A DNA stretch of 64,000 nt from the NCBI GenBank assembly GCA_032622095.1, contig CP136069.1, forward strand, positions 80,870,958-80,934,957. Direction: 5' to 3'. Of this stretch, positions 48,342 through 60,158 are shown one piece after another. The translations under genes were made by a program, and so were the position numbers. How positions within the stretch are numbered: position 1 is the first letter of the stretch; each line of letters starts with the position of its first letter. The DNA comes from Siphonodentalium dalli. Taxonomy: Eukaryota > Mollusca > Scaphopoda > Gadilida > Siphonodentaliidae. The notes below the pieces were generated by a model. It did no database searches. It saw nothing but the letters and a program-made list of their open reading frames with translations, and was not told where the DNA came from.

Positions 48342-51300
48342 GGGACATAGTCCGGGAGCTAATAGGGGTACCCTTGCACCCCCCTGGGACTTAACTTCAC
48401 CCCACTAGTCTTGTTCCTTATTGAATTCTTCAACTTTTAAGCAATGTTAACAAGAAAAAAAAGTGGCCGCAGAGACTCCAGACAAGATGGCGTCCATCGT
48501 GGCGGCCATTTTTTTTATATGCACCAGGTCTCTTTGATCGCCGTTATAGTAAAGATGATGTCACATGCGGTCTTGTTTTTCGTTCGATTCGTTATGGTAA
48601 TATACAACCCTTACAAATTAGCCAAAAATCCGACACAAAAATCCAATATGGCGGCCAAGATGGCCGCCGAAATGTGTAAAATTGCTATTTTTCGGATATT
48701 TCACCACATTTCGTTTGTCTTTGTGGGAAAATGTTGGCACCTTGACGCGATTTTATACATTTATCGTCTAGAAGAGTCATTGGCGAACACACGGGGACCA
48801 TAATATATATTCCTTGACGGATATTTTTGTCCGATATCACGTTTTCCCAAATGCCGGTATAATCCGGTCAAAGCCAAAACGACGCTAATAACGCAATGTC
48901 TGTTTCGAATCAATGAGTGTTATTGCTATTATTACTCAAGCCATGACTATATATGTGTAGGAGATACTCGGGCTAGGATTCCTCTTATACCTGAGTTGAG
49001 GAATATTTACCCAAATCCAAGATGGCGGCCAAAATGGCCACCAGAAATAGAAAAATCACCGAAAATCGCTGATTTTAACATCAGTGAGAGTTATTGTCAC
49101 GACAACTCCACACCTGCTTACTATTGAGAGTTGGGAACACTTAGTTGAATAACTTTCCTTATATTGCATCCAAATAAAAGTCCCCCAAATCCAAAATGGC
49201 GCCCACAATGGCCGACAAATTTTGAAAAATCACCGAAATTCCCTCATGTTCACATCATTGCGCATTATTGTCGAGAAAACTCCACACATGCTGACAGTTG
49301 AGTTGTAAATACTGATGTGAAGTAATTACCTTTCATCCCATGCAAGAAATAGTTTTCCAAATCTAAGATGGCGGCCAAAATGGCGACCGATATTTGAAAA
49401 CACGCCTACATTCCTTTACTTTCTTACGATGAGCGTTATTGTTTCGCGAATTCTACCCACCATCACATGTTGGTATGGAATATTGGTATGAAGTATTCAT
49501 TTGAGTTTGTCAATTGATACTCAAGGTCGAGATGGCAGCTAAACTGGAGGCCAGAAATTGAAAAGAAATCGATATATTCACATACAAATTTCAACTTTTT
49601 GTCATAGTATCGATATGTATGGACGAAACTATACACAAACCATATATTAGTTCAACTTAAAACGTATCAAAACGCATAACATTGATCGGGTCCTTCCGGA
49701 AGTACGAAAACCCACACTTAATATAGCGATGTGTCATTTCGAAATCCATTTGACACTTCTAATGGTCGTAACCGTAGGTGCGCCGAATAGCCACATTAGA
49801 ACAATTACCTGGTAAAAGATTCTGATTTGCCACGTCCTTAATGATCTGGACCAGTTTCCATTTCTTTGCCTGATAAATCTAGGTCGCTCACACCGACAAA
49901 GTATTCAACACTTCATGTGAGAAGGGTCCCTTTAATCATAACGTTTCAAACAATTAATTTCCCGGTGTCTGGCTTAAGATTTTAGATGTTTGCTAAATAT
50001 GGGATTTGTTCGTCATCTTGAACTAGAAAGGCATATGATCGATAGGTATACAAGCTTACAGAAGGTCATCTCTATGTATGTCTTTCTCATACCCCGTGGG
50101 GATAATGACATGTATACATGGCGAACTTCCCAGTTAACTAGTCACTTCTCAATAGATGGTTCAACTCACAAACTTAGCGAACGTATTGGCATACGTGGAC
50201 AACTTCGGCAGTGTTTCGGAGGTAGCTAGCTGTCTCATTCCCTTGGACAGAATGATGCCTATCTGCTAAGGAGAAGACCATAATGTACCGACTACCAACA
50301 CTTCTTGATCACGATCCTAAGCAAACTGTGTGACGTCCCGCAGTCGTCTCGTCGAATAGCTCCCAGCAGAGAAGAACAATACTCGCGGTGCTATTTTGTG
50401 GACATGCGCCATGACAGTGGGAATGAAATGGGCCACGGTATACAACCCTACACCAGGTGCATGTTTCAATATAGAATGTCATGCGTGTTGGTCTTTTTGG
50501 TGTGGTAAGATTGTATTTCCACATCCGTCTCAAGGCCGTTCTGAATCAACATGACCAGACGTATAATTTTGTCTGGATAATACTATCCTAGCCAGTCGGA
50601 TGGGCTAAAGGATAATGTCTTTATGGAATGAAGGTATGCATTGTTGTTATGATCTCTCAGTGTTAGTGTCAGATGTGGACGGTATTATTCAAGAACATGT
50701 CAGGAACTGTGGTGCATTTATTTCACTGTGTGTTTAAAGAACAATTTATAGTCTCGATGGCAATGGATGTGGACGTTGGTGAACGTGACCTTTATGATCA
50801 TATAGCTTTATATTATATAACTTTAGAATATAGTAGTTAAGATGTCTCATGCAGGACAATGGTTTTGAATGGTGATGTTACCAATAAATCACTTGGTGTA
50901 CCCAACGTTGGTTAAACTCAATGCAAGATCTCATCAAAGTAACATTCCTCTAGATGTTCTTCGCGTTGAACATGTCACCCTTGTGTTGATGGCATTGTAC
51001 TTTCTTGAACCATACCGACCACCACCCAGCGTGAGTATGACATATTATCGGTAACTATCAAATGCATCGTCCTGAAGACTACATCCCAGTCTGGTGGGGC
51101 TTATATAGTAGTAGCCAATGGTACACGTCTGGTTCGTTGATTAAGAACGGCTTCCAAGCGGATTGAAAAATACAATCTTAGCATACAAGGAAAGCAAAGC
51201 CACATGAGATCATGTCTGAATCTAAAACATACCCAAAGAAGGGGCGGTGCAGTGATTGTCCAATTTCATTTCCACTATCATGACACATGCCCACAAACTA

Positions 51301-53445
51301 GCACCGCGTGTATTGTTAGTATCTGCTTGGATCTGTACGGTGAGACGATTGATGGACGCCTCCAGGACTGTTCTTATGATCATGGTCAAGAAGTGTGGGT
51401 TTATTATGCATTATGGTCTTCTACGCCTTAGCAGAAAGGCATCCGTCAAATGTTAGGCTTTCAACATTCGAAGCCATATACAGAAGTTGTCCGGCTACGT
51501 CAGTACGTGAATATGTGAATTGATGAACCATATATTGAGAAGCGGCTGGATGGGAAGATCACCAGATGTACAGTTTGTTATCCACATTAGATAACCAAAT
51601 CTGAAAAATACGCAGATAGAGAGATCCTTCTGAAAGCTAGTATACGCATCGACCGCATACCTTTGTAGTTTATCACGCAAGATGACGCTCAGATCCCATA
51701 TGTAGCATCTGAATTATACCATAAGCTACCACTAATAAAGCTCGCCAAGAATAAGGATAAGAATTCCCAGCTTTCGAGACAAACACGTGAGCTTGACACC
51801 GGCATATGTGTTGTTTGAAACATTCCGATTAGTGGGACCCTTCTACCAAGAAGTGTAGAAAACTGTGTTGGAGTGAGCGAGATAGATTAATGTGACGAGA
51901 CGGATGCTGATCCAGATAATGCTGAATGTGGCAAATCAGAATAAGCTCAGGTACTGTTGTTTTGATTCTTGGAAGTCATAATATGACTATTCGGCGCACC
52001 CATATACGGTTACGGCCATTATGGGCGCTTAGTGGAGAATGGTTTTCTAAATGCCAGATCGCGATTATTGTGGGTTTTCATCCTTCCAGAAGGCGACAAC
52101 CTATGTTGGAACTAATAGATGGCTTAGGTACCGTTTCGTCCAATGCATACATATTGATATTATGACAAAAAGTTGAAATTAGTATGTGACAATTTCGACT
52201 TCTTTTCAATTTCTGGCCGCCAGTTTGGCAGTCATCTTGATTGTGAGAGTTGGCCAAACTCAAATGAATACTTCATATCAATGTTCCATATGAATACTTC
52301 ATATCAATGTTCCATATGGGTAGAATTCGCGTAACAATAACGCCCATAGTAAGAAAGTAAAGGAATGTAAGCTTGTTTTCAAAGTTCGGACGCCATTTTG
52401 GCCGCCATCTTCGATTTGGAAAACAATTTCCTTCATCAGATGCAAAGTAATTACTTCACATCAGTATTTACAACTCAACTGTCAGCATGTGTGGAGTTTT
52501 CTCGGCAATAATGCCCAATGATGTGAACATGAGGGAATTTCGGTGATTTTTCAAAATTTGTCGGCCATTGTGGGCGCCATTTTGGATTTGGAGGACTTTT
52601 ATTTGGATGCAATATAAGGAAAGTTATTCGATTAAGTGTTCCCAACTCACAATAGTAAGCAGGTGTGGAGTTGTCGTGACAATAACTTTCACTGATGTTA
52701 AAATCAGCGATTTTCGGCGATTTTTCTATTTCTGGTAGCCATTTTGGCCGCCATCTTGGATTTGGGTGAATATTCCTCAACTCAGGTATAAGAGGAATCC
52801 TAGCCCGAGTATCTCCTGCACATATATAATCATGGCTGGAGTAATAATAGCAATAACACTCATTGATTCGAAACAGACATTGCGTTATTAGCGTGGTTTT
52901 GGCTTTGACCGGATTATACCGGCATTTGGGAAAACGTGATATCGGACAAAAATATCCGTCAAGGAATATATATTATGGTCCCCGTGTGTTCGCCAATGAC
53001 TCTTCTAGACGATAAATGTATAAAATCGCGTCAAGGTGCCAATATTTTCCCACAGAGACAAACGAAAGGTGATGAAATGTCCGAAAATAGCAATTTTTTA
53101 CATTTCGGCGGCCATCTTGGCCGCCATATTGGATTTTTGTGTCGGATTTTCGGCTAATTTGTAAGGGTTGTATATTACCATAACGAATCGAACGGTAAAC
53201 AAGACCGCATGTGACATCATCTTTACTATAACGGCGATCAAAGAGACCTGGTGCATATACAAAAAATGGCCGCCATGATGGACGCCATCTTGTCTGGAGT
53301 CTCTGCGGCCACCTTTTTTTTCTTGTTAACATTGCTTAAAAGTTGAAGAATTCAATAAGGAACAAGACTAGTGGGGTGAAGTTAAGTCCCAGGGGGGGTG
53401 CAAGGGTACCCCTATTAGCTCCCGGACTAACATAGTCTATGTCCC
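48342..53445. mobile_element. 5.1 kb degenerate palindrome element
   Basis: The left end (GGGACATAG, TCCGGGAGCTAATAGGGGTA) is mirrored at the right end (TACCCCTATTAGCTCCCGGA, CTATGTCCC, ending 53445). Mirror matches continue inwards in order: AGACTCCAGACAAGATGGCG (48474 / 53283), GGTGCGCCGAATAG (49775 / 51991), then more weakly to a centre near 50,890. The outer 1.7 kb of the arms are most similar and the middle decays. Each arm holds ~160-176 bp tandem units with AAGATGGCGGCCAAAATGGC. There is no transposase. A pair of 119-codon frames in mirror positions (48444-48803 plus, 52973-53332 minus) start and end alike but differ in frame in the middle; coding is doubtful. Confidence 0.72.
49013..49690 (+). 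repeat. Tandem 160-176 bp units, left arm
   Basis: Units begin with AAATCCAAGATGGCGGCC or close variants at 49013, 49189, 49359 and about 49521. The last is the most diverged. The same units occur inverted in the right arm, about 52190-52770. Confidence 0.75.
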
Positions 53446-55471
53446 GATTGCGTCTGACGTCGCGTGTTGACGTCAGTGATTAATATCGTCTAGAAAACGC
53501 GTTTTCTCATTATGACGGCTGTAAACTCTGACGTTTATGGACTGATCGAAAGAAAATTTCGTATCTGAGTCATTATCAATTTTGGCGCACATTCTTGTCC
53601 TTTGACACTGGCGTCTTTCAGACAAGATATATGCTGGCAAATTATAATTTTATATATGGCCCGCAATGCGTTCTATAAAACACACACCGTATATATGCCG
53701 TGTAGCGGGATATTAACCCCCTACCCGTTAGCTTTATATAGCTGAATTTCCACTAAAACTCGTGTCCCAATTTCAAAATATCGAGTTCGCTCGTCTGTCT
53801 ATGGACATTATTCACAATAATTATGAAAACTGTCATGCGTAGTTGCATAATGGTCATGACTCTAAATGAAAATTAACTGTAGACTACCAATGTCCGAGAT
53901 TTCCACATATTTTTTGCTCGTTACATCTTGTCCCTCAACTCGATGTATCTACTGTAACGAAGATGCATACTAGCTAAATAATAGGACCTCCCTATCAGTG
54001 TCAATGCCGTCAATTCGTTTTATAAGAGTGAGAGCACGTGGCATGATCGAAAGTGGACGCCGATTTGGAATACGAAGATACAGCGGAGGAACAATTAGCA
54101 TCAGGTATAGGTGCACCCATAACCGTATATTTAAAAAGCGTCTGAAATGTAACGCAAATTTAATCGATATGACCAGGAAGCTCAGTATCGCAAATTCATT
54201 TTCATAGATATGTTAGTGAGTCATTTCGATTGCCACATTATCTCCCCGCTGAAGGGAGAAATCATTGAGATATTTCGTGTTTGATAGTCAATACATATCT
54301 CCTGTAACGGTCTACTCCTGTTACGAAGAAAATCATTACAGGAAACACCAGTTTTGTTACTGGAGATAGAAATATTACCTTGAGATTAGTCTATGTATAA
54401 TATGTGTCAAAATAGTATGTGGATTTATTATGTAAACTGTCAGGTGACTCATTAGAATTGTATTTAGCCAAACAGTTATGTGTTTAAGATAAACCATTTG
54501 CTGGGACTTTGTCACAATGTTAAATTATGTTACGGGAGATACTATAATTGTTACGGGAGAAAGCAGTTTTGACCAACAACGTAGCGAATTTTGAATAAAG
54601 TCGACTTTTAGCCCATTTGTCGCATTCCTGCTATCATTGTGATGTGAAAAACATCATATAATAATAAACGCGACCTCTTCTATATTTGAGTCGCTTCAAA
54701 TTGTGATTTCGTTACACGAAATACACTGCGAGTAACACGATATACGACATGTGTTACATGATTTTACTTTTGTAGTAATAGCAAGCAATCGTGTGTTATT
54801 TTGTTTGACGTTTATTTACTGTGTTTAGGTATGTTATAATAACATGAGTAGCGTGAAAATATTTGAAAATACCGAAATTACATGCCAATGATACAGTTAT
54901 CTGCACAAATAACCAAATAGGCGTTACAGGAAATACGAGTAGTTGTCATTATTTTAATTTCGGTGTAAGGGGAAAGGATTACCAAATGGTAAGTGTCATT
55001 TTTAACTCACATACAAATATGTATGTGAGTGTGCTATGGTGAGTAAGCATCGATGCGTTCGTTATATAGTTCCTTTTAAATTCATGATCAGATCGCGTGG
55101 TCGTTACATTAAATACACAACACGCTACGGGAAAGACCAGAGTGTGTCTGAATGGTTATTTTGGTGGGGTAATTCAAATTCGCTCGCCAAAATAGCAATA
55201 ATAAAAGGGTCGAATTATTGGTATAATAGTTTGTTTTGGTGAATTATAATGGAAACCAAACTTAGGCGCACTCATGCATACATACTTGATTAGACGTTAC
55301 ACGATATACAAGATTCCATTGATTTACAACTCGACAAATTCCGGAAGTCGCATGTGTCCGTTCTCACGAGTAAATATACATTCATATGTGTACATAACGT
55401 TTTTTAACAAGCACGCTTAATACATATATGGTATTCGTATATTAGTAACGTCGTCCTGATTGCTTTCAGAT
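53446..55471. other. No gene; cluster of GTTAC-type motifs
   Basis: Starts with GATTGCGTCTGACGTCGCG, a motif also seen at 63858. From 54300 to 55310 about a dozen words related to GTTACRCGADATAC lie scattered on both strands (for example GTTACGGGAGATAC near 54530 and GTTACACGAAATACAC near 54710). A 69-codon frame at 53998 shows nothing recognisable. Confidence 0.4.
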
Positions 55472-55609
55472 ATGGCTATGTCAAATGCTGAGAGACAGAG
55501 GAAATTCGGAGCGAATAGAGATAAGGATCCTGAACGGCGACGCTCTTATTTGAACAAACAGAAAGCAAAGTATAAAGAAGACAAGAGATGGACTGTCGTC
55601 CGGTGCATA
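55472..55609 (+). CDS. N-terminal exon of a multicopy protein of unknown function
   Basis: After an acceptor-like TGATTGCTTTCAG, the frame starting at ATG 55472 encodes MAMSNAERQRKFGANRDKDP and RRRSYLNKQKAKYKEDKR. The SxAERQR(K/R)(Y/F)...PER...YL.K...KYK pattern is a basic N-terminus seen in many uncharacterised, multicopy proteins of marine invertebrates and fish (recollection of the family, not verified). The rest of that protein is encoded on the opposite strand right beside it (55690-57420) and on this strand at 58170-59414. A second copy of this exon lies inverted at 58065-58172. Whether this exon is ever spliced to a downstream body is unknown. Confidence 0.45.
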
Positions 55610-55689
55610 CCCGATATTTCCAACTCATTAGCATACTGCAAACCACCGAATATATACGGGGAAATTACATACTCAGCCAATAGCCTTTC

Positions 55690-57420
55690 TTAATGTCCGA
55701 TATTACTCTGTAATTTATTCCATATTGGCATGCACACTTTAAAGTGCGAACCTCTCCCTGTAATTATCTTTGGCTCAGGAATAACTGCCAAAATATCGTT
55801 ATGACAGTACCACGAAATATATGTGCAGCGTTTTGGCCATGTAAAGCAATTTGCCTTCTTTGGACCTATACGCTTCATACATTTTATAAGCAACTCATCA
55901 CCCGATACATTCTGGACATATCCAGGGTATATGTTCCGCTGGTATTTAACAATAACATATTTACCAATACACTCAACTGAACTTGGCACATTCAACCAAA
56001 CACCATCACACGTCTTGTCTGAACCATCAACCAGCTTCTCCACATCACATTCATTGGCAACTGTTTTACTCTGCTGTTCACTATCCAGTACTTTCTCCTG
56101 ACACATCCCGTCTAAACCTTCAACCTGCTTCTCTCCATCACATTCATCAGCTGTCTTACTCTGCTGTTCGCTCTCCAATGCATTCACCTGACACATCCCG
56201 TCTAACCCTCACCGTGCTTCTCCCCGTCACATTCATCAACAACTATCTTACTTGTCTCTTCGCCCTCGGCTACACTCTCCGGATACATCGAATGCACACA
56301 CTCGATCAACATATGCATTCCACATTCATCAACAACTATCTTACTCTGCTGTTCACTCTCCAGTACATTCTCCTGACACATCCCGTCTAAACCGTCAACC
56401 CGTTTCTCTGACTCACACTCATCAACTGTCTTACTCTGCTGTTCACTATCCTGTACTTTCTCCGGACACCTCTCGTTCACACCCTCGATCACAATCTCCA
56501 TGTCACATTCATCAACATATGTCTTACCCTGTTAATTCTCTAGTACAATCTCCGGACACATGTAGTCCACGCCCTCGATCTCCATCTTCGTGTCATTTTC
56601 ATCAACTGGCTTACTCTGCTGTTCACTCGCTAGTACATTATCCGGACACATCCCGTCTAAACCATCAACAAGCTTCTCCCCATCACATTCATCAACATCT
56701 GGCTCACTCTCTTCAATCAACTCAGAATCCTCTCCACTCCCAACTAACCCGTCGCCGACCTCTCTTGTCTGATCGCACACCTCGACTTGCTTGCCTACCA
56801 CGCCTAGTCAAAACACCCTCAACCTTTCTCCCTACAGACCCAACTTTCAAACCGTCATCGACAATCGCCCCAGGTTCCTCTCCACTCCCAACTAACCCGT
56901 CGCCGACCTCTCTTGTCTGATCGCACACCTCGACTTGCTTGCCTACCACGCCTAGTCAAAACACCCTCAACCTTTCTGCCCACCGACCCAACTTTCAAAC
57001 CATCATTGGCAATCGCCCCCAGATTCCTCTACACTCCCAACTAACACATCGCATTTTCCGACCTCTCTACCTGATTGCGCACCCTGACCCACTTTCTTGC
57101 CACAACCACACAATACACTTTTCTTAACATTCCTTCTAGTTCTAATAACAGGCATAACGATATTGGGACTCTCTTACAGAACTTTATCCCGATAACATTT
57201 GGATCGTTCGCAAATTATTTTCTTGCTGCTCTCTCTTTCCTGTCTAGATGGGCCCGGAAATTCTTCGTGATTTTGCAGTGGCGAAGCTGGTGGTGTACAT
57301 GCTATAATCTACTTTATTTTCTTTAGTTTTTCTCTTTGTTTTCTCTGTTTTTCTTTCCATTGTTTTCGTCAGTTCTCGCGATGTCATATCTTTCTTGCAT
57401 TTCTTTTTTCCCAGTTCCTT
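55690..57420 (-). pseudogene. Inverted copy of the unknown repeat-rich gene, damaged
   Basis: On the minus strand from about 57400 down: a basic segment, TPPASPLQNHEEFPGPSRQE and ERSKCYRD (the middle region of the same family), then ~49-residue repeats (GRKVEGV.TRRGRQASRGVR). Next come ~31-residue acidic repeats (DECDGEKLVDGLDGMC, EQQSKTV) and the C-terminal domain (KYVIVKYQRNIYPGYVQNVS, CMKRIGPKKANCFTWPKR, ILAVIPEP), stopping at 55690. Defects are frame breaks in the middle region, a TAA shared with the other copy (near 56535) and a one-base deletion near 56197-56202 (GAGGGTTAGAC where the other copy has GAGGGTTTAGAC). It has one more 31-residue repeat than the plus-strand copy. Its first exon would be 58172-58065, minus strand. 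Confidence 0.6.
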
Positions 57421-57424
57421 ATTA

Positions 57425-58063
57425 TACCCCCTTTAAAAAAAAGGGGGTATACTGTTTTGCACCTGTCCGTCTGTGCGTCCGTCCGATGTCTGTTCATGTC
57501 ATAACTTGAACAGTATTGCCCGGATCTCAATGAAATTAGGTATGGATGTTCACTAATATGAGGACATTAAATAGTGGGTTCCATCGTTTTGTTCGGATTT
57601 TCCATTCTAGAGTTATTCATCTTTGTTTATCTGGAAATGTTGGCTTTTGGTCAGTCTGGTGTCTGTTCATGTCGTAACTTCAACAGTTGTGCTGGGATCT
57701 CAATGAAATTTGGTTTGGATGTTCACTACTATGAGGGCATTCAACAGAGGGTTACATCGTTTTGTTCGGATTTTCCATTCTATAGTTATTCATCTTTGTG
57801 TATCTGGAAATGTTGGCTGTTTGGTCCATCCGATGTCTGTTCAGGAAATAACTTGAACAGTAATGCTCGGATCTCAATGAACATATGTATGGTTGTTCAC
57901 CACTATGAGGACATTTAATGGCATATTCAACTGTTTTGCTTTGGTTTTTTGTTCTATAGTTATTCATCTTTGTTTATATGAAAATGCTGATTGTTGGGTC
58001 CATCAGTCTGAGTATAGCACTCATAATTTATAGATATGCCCACACTAGTCGGTATGCCACAAG
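57425..58063. repeat. Hairpin-headed element with three 175 bp repeats
   Basis: Starts ATACCCCCTTTAAAAAAAAG and continues as a GGGGGTAT hairpin, then GTCCGTC words. Three units follow with TCTGTTCATGTCATAACTTG and ATCTCAATGAA at 57484, 57659 and 57834 (175 bp apart). It ends near AAGGGGGTATGC at 58063. It lies at the centre of the inverted gene duplication, between exon-like and body sequences of the minus copy. Architecture matches 10341-11140. Confidence 0.75.
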
Positions 58064-58064
58064 G

Positions 58065-58172
58065 GGGTATGCACCGGACGACAGTCCATCTCTTGTCTTC
58101 TTTATACTTTGCTTTCTGTTTGTTCAAATAAGAGCGTCGCCGTTCAGGATCCTTATCTCTATTCGCTCCGAA
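58065..58172 (-). pseudogene. Inverted partial copy of the N-terminal exon
   Basis: Reverse complement of about 55497-55606, encoding GANRDKDPERRRSYLNKQKA and KYKEDKRWTVVRCIP. The first residues (MSNAERQRKF) are missing because the copy joins the repeat region of the plus-strand body at 58170. No start codon remains at its own 5' end. Confidence 0.7.
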
Positions 58173-59414
58173 CCTGGGGCGATTGTCGATGACGGTTTTA
58201 AAGTTGGGTCTGTAGGGAGAAAGGTTGAGGGTGTTTTTACTAGGCGTGGTAGGCAAGCAAGTCGAGGTGTGCGATCAGACAGAGAGGTCGGCGACGGATT
58301 AGTTCGGAGTGGAGAGGAACCTGGGGCGATTGTCGATGACGGTTTGAAAGTTGGGTCTGTAGGGAGAAAGGTTGAGGGTGTTTCGACTAGGCATGGTATG
58401 AAAGCAAGTCGATGTGCGCGCTCTGACAGAGATGTTAGCGTCGGATTAGTTTGGATTGGAGAGGATTCTGAGTTGATTGAACAGAGTGAGCCAGATGTTG
58501 ATGAATGTGATGGGGAGAAGCTTGTTGAGGGTTTAGACGGGATGTGTCCGGATAATGTACTAGCGAGTGAACAGCAGAGTAAGCCAGTTGATGAAAATGA
58601 CACGAAGATGGAGATCGAGGGCGTGGACTACATGTGTCCGGAGATTGTACTAGAGAATTAACAGGGTAAGACATATGTTGATGAATGTGACATGGAGATG
58701 GTGATCGAGGGTGTGAACGAGAGGTGTCCGGAGAAAGTACAGGATAGTGAACAGCAGAGTAAGACAGTTGATGAGTGTGAGTCAGAGAAACGGGTTGACG
58801 GTTTAGACGGGATGTGTCAGGAGAATGTACTGGAGAGTGAACAGCAGAGTAAGATAGTTGTTGATGAATGTGGAATGCATATGTTGATCGAGTGTGTGCA
58901 TTCGATGTGTCCGGAGAGTGTAGCCGAGAGCGAAGAGACAAGTAAGATAGTTGTTGATGAATGTGACGGGGAGAAGCACGGTGAGGGTTTAGACGGGATG
59001 TGTCAGGAGAAAGTACCGGATAGTGAACAGCAGAGTAAAACAGTTGCCAATGAATGTGATGTGGAGAAGCTGGTTGATGGTTCAGACAAGACGTGTGATG
59101 GTGTTTGGTTGAATGTGCCAAGTTCAGTTGAGTGTATTGATAAATATGTTATTGTTAAATACCAGCGGAACATATACCCTGGATATGTCCAGAATGTATC
59201 GGGTGATGAGTTGCTTATAAAATGTATGAAGCGTATAGGTCCAAAGAAGGCAAATTGCTTTACATGGCCAAAACGCTGCACAGATATTTCGTGGTACTGT
59301 CATAACGAGATTTTGGCAGTTATTCCTGAGCCAAAGATAATTACAGGGAGAGGTTCGCACTTTAAAGTGTGCATGCCAATATGGAATAAATTACAGAGTA
59401 ATATCGGACATTAA
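58170..59414 (+). pseudogene. Plus-strand copy of the repeat-rich gene, one internal stop
   Basis: One frame runs from 58170 to 59414 with a single TAA (58659-58661). The order is two ~49-residue repeats with a 147 bp DNA period (58170, 58317), then about six acidic ~31-residue repeats (DECxxEK.VxGLDGMCxExVLxSEQQSKxV). The C-terminal domain follows: KYVIVKYQRNIYPGYVQNVS, LLIKCMKRIGPKKANCFTWP, ILAVIPEPKIITGRG. The last domain resembles a conserved C-terminus (YPG..., CM.R.G, F.WP, IPEP) of multicopy proteins with the AERQR N-terminus. The part after the stop, 58692-59414, is open for 240 codons. The acidic-repeat region has Cys in most units. Function unknown; TE association likely. Confidence 0.6.
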
Positions 59415-59489
59415 GAAAGGCTATTTGGCTGAGTATGTAATTTCCCCGTATATATTCGGTGGTTTGCAGTATGCTAATGAGTTGGAAAT

Positions 59490-60158
59490 GTCAGCGGTAT
59501 ATTATACATATATCGTAACGTACATGTATGATATTAGTTGGAAAATATCCACACGTGTGGTTTAGTTATTTGTTTCCGCTAAACATATTTTAAATTACAT
59601 TTTATGTTTTCTTACTAATAACGGGTTCAGTCACACGTATTTGTATAGTATTGTGTATAGTATTGATATAGTGGTGCTTGGTGCAGGGAATTTAAAGCCA
59701 CCCGACTGCTGTCACGAACGCAAGTGTAACGACAACATGATTAAATTTGCATCACTCAAAATAAAATATGTCTGCGGGTAAATCACACATGCTCATAACA
59801 GACACATGGCTTATATAACTCGTTGAAACCTTCTTTATGTATAATGAAGGTGGGGTAATACTCTTAAATTCTTAATTACACTTCTTAGTTACATGTTATA
59901 CATCGGATAGACTTACATCTAAACTAATCTTAACCGAATAACCGTGCACGTACTCATGTGAGTCGGGTGAGTTTCATTCACCAGATCAATTCCTTCTATC
60001 TACACATACGTGTAACTGAACCTCGCTAGTATTACTTAGGGATGAAGAAACTCTCCCATAACGCAATTAATACGCAATGAGTTGTAGTTGGCCCTCGATG
60101 GTAACTCACACATATCTGATATATGCATCTCTAGTAAATACTCACCTAATGCGCATAA
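59490..60158. other. No feature recognised
   Basis: AT-rich sequence between the inverted gene duplication and the foldback element. Only short frames. Confidence 0.45.

Noticed and set aside
56252-56920. Long Ser/Thr/Pro/His-rich frame opposite the acidic-repeat gene
   Set aside because: Antisense of the acidic repeats; the composition is dictated by the other strand. The same applies to 58435-59121 on the minus strand.
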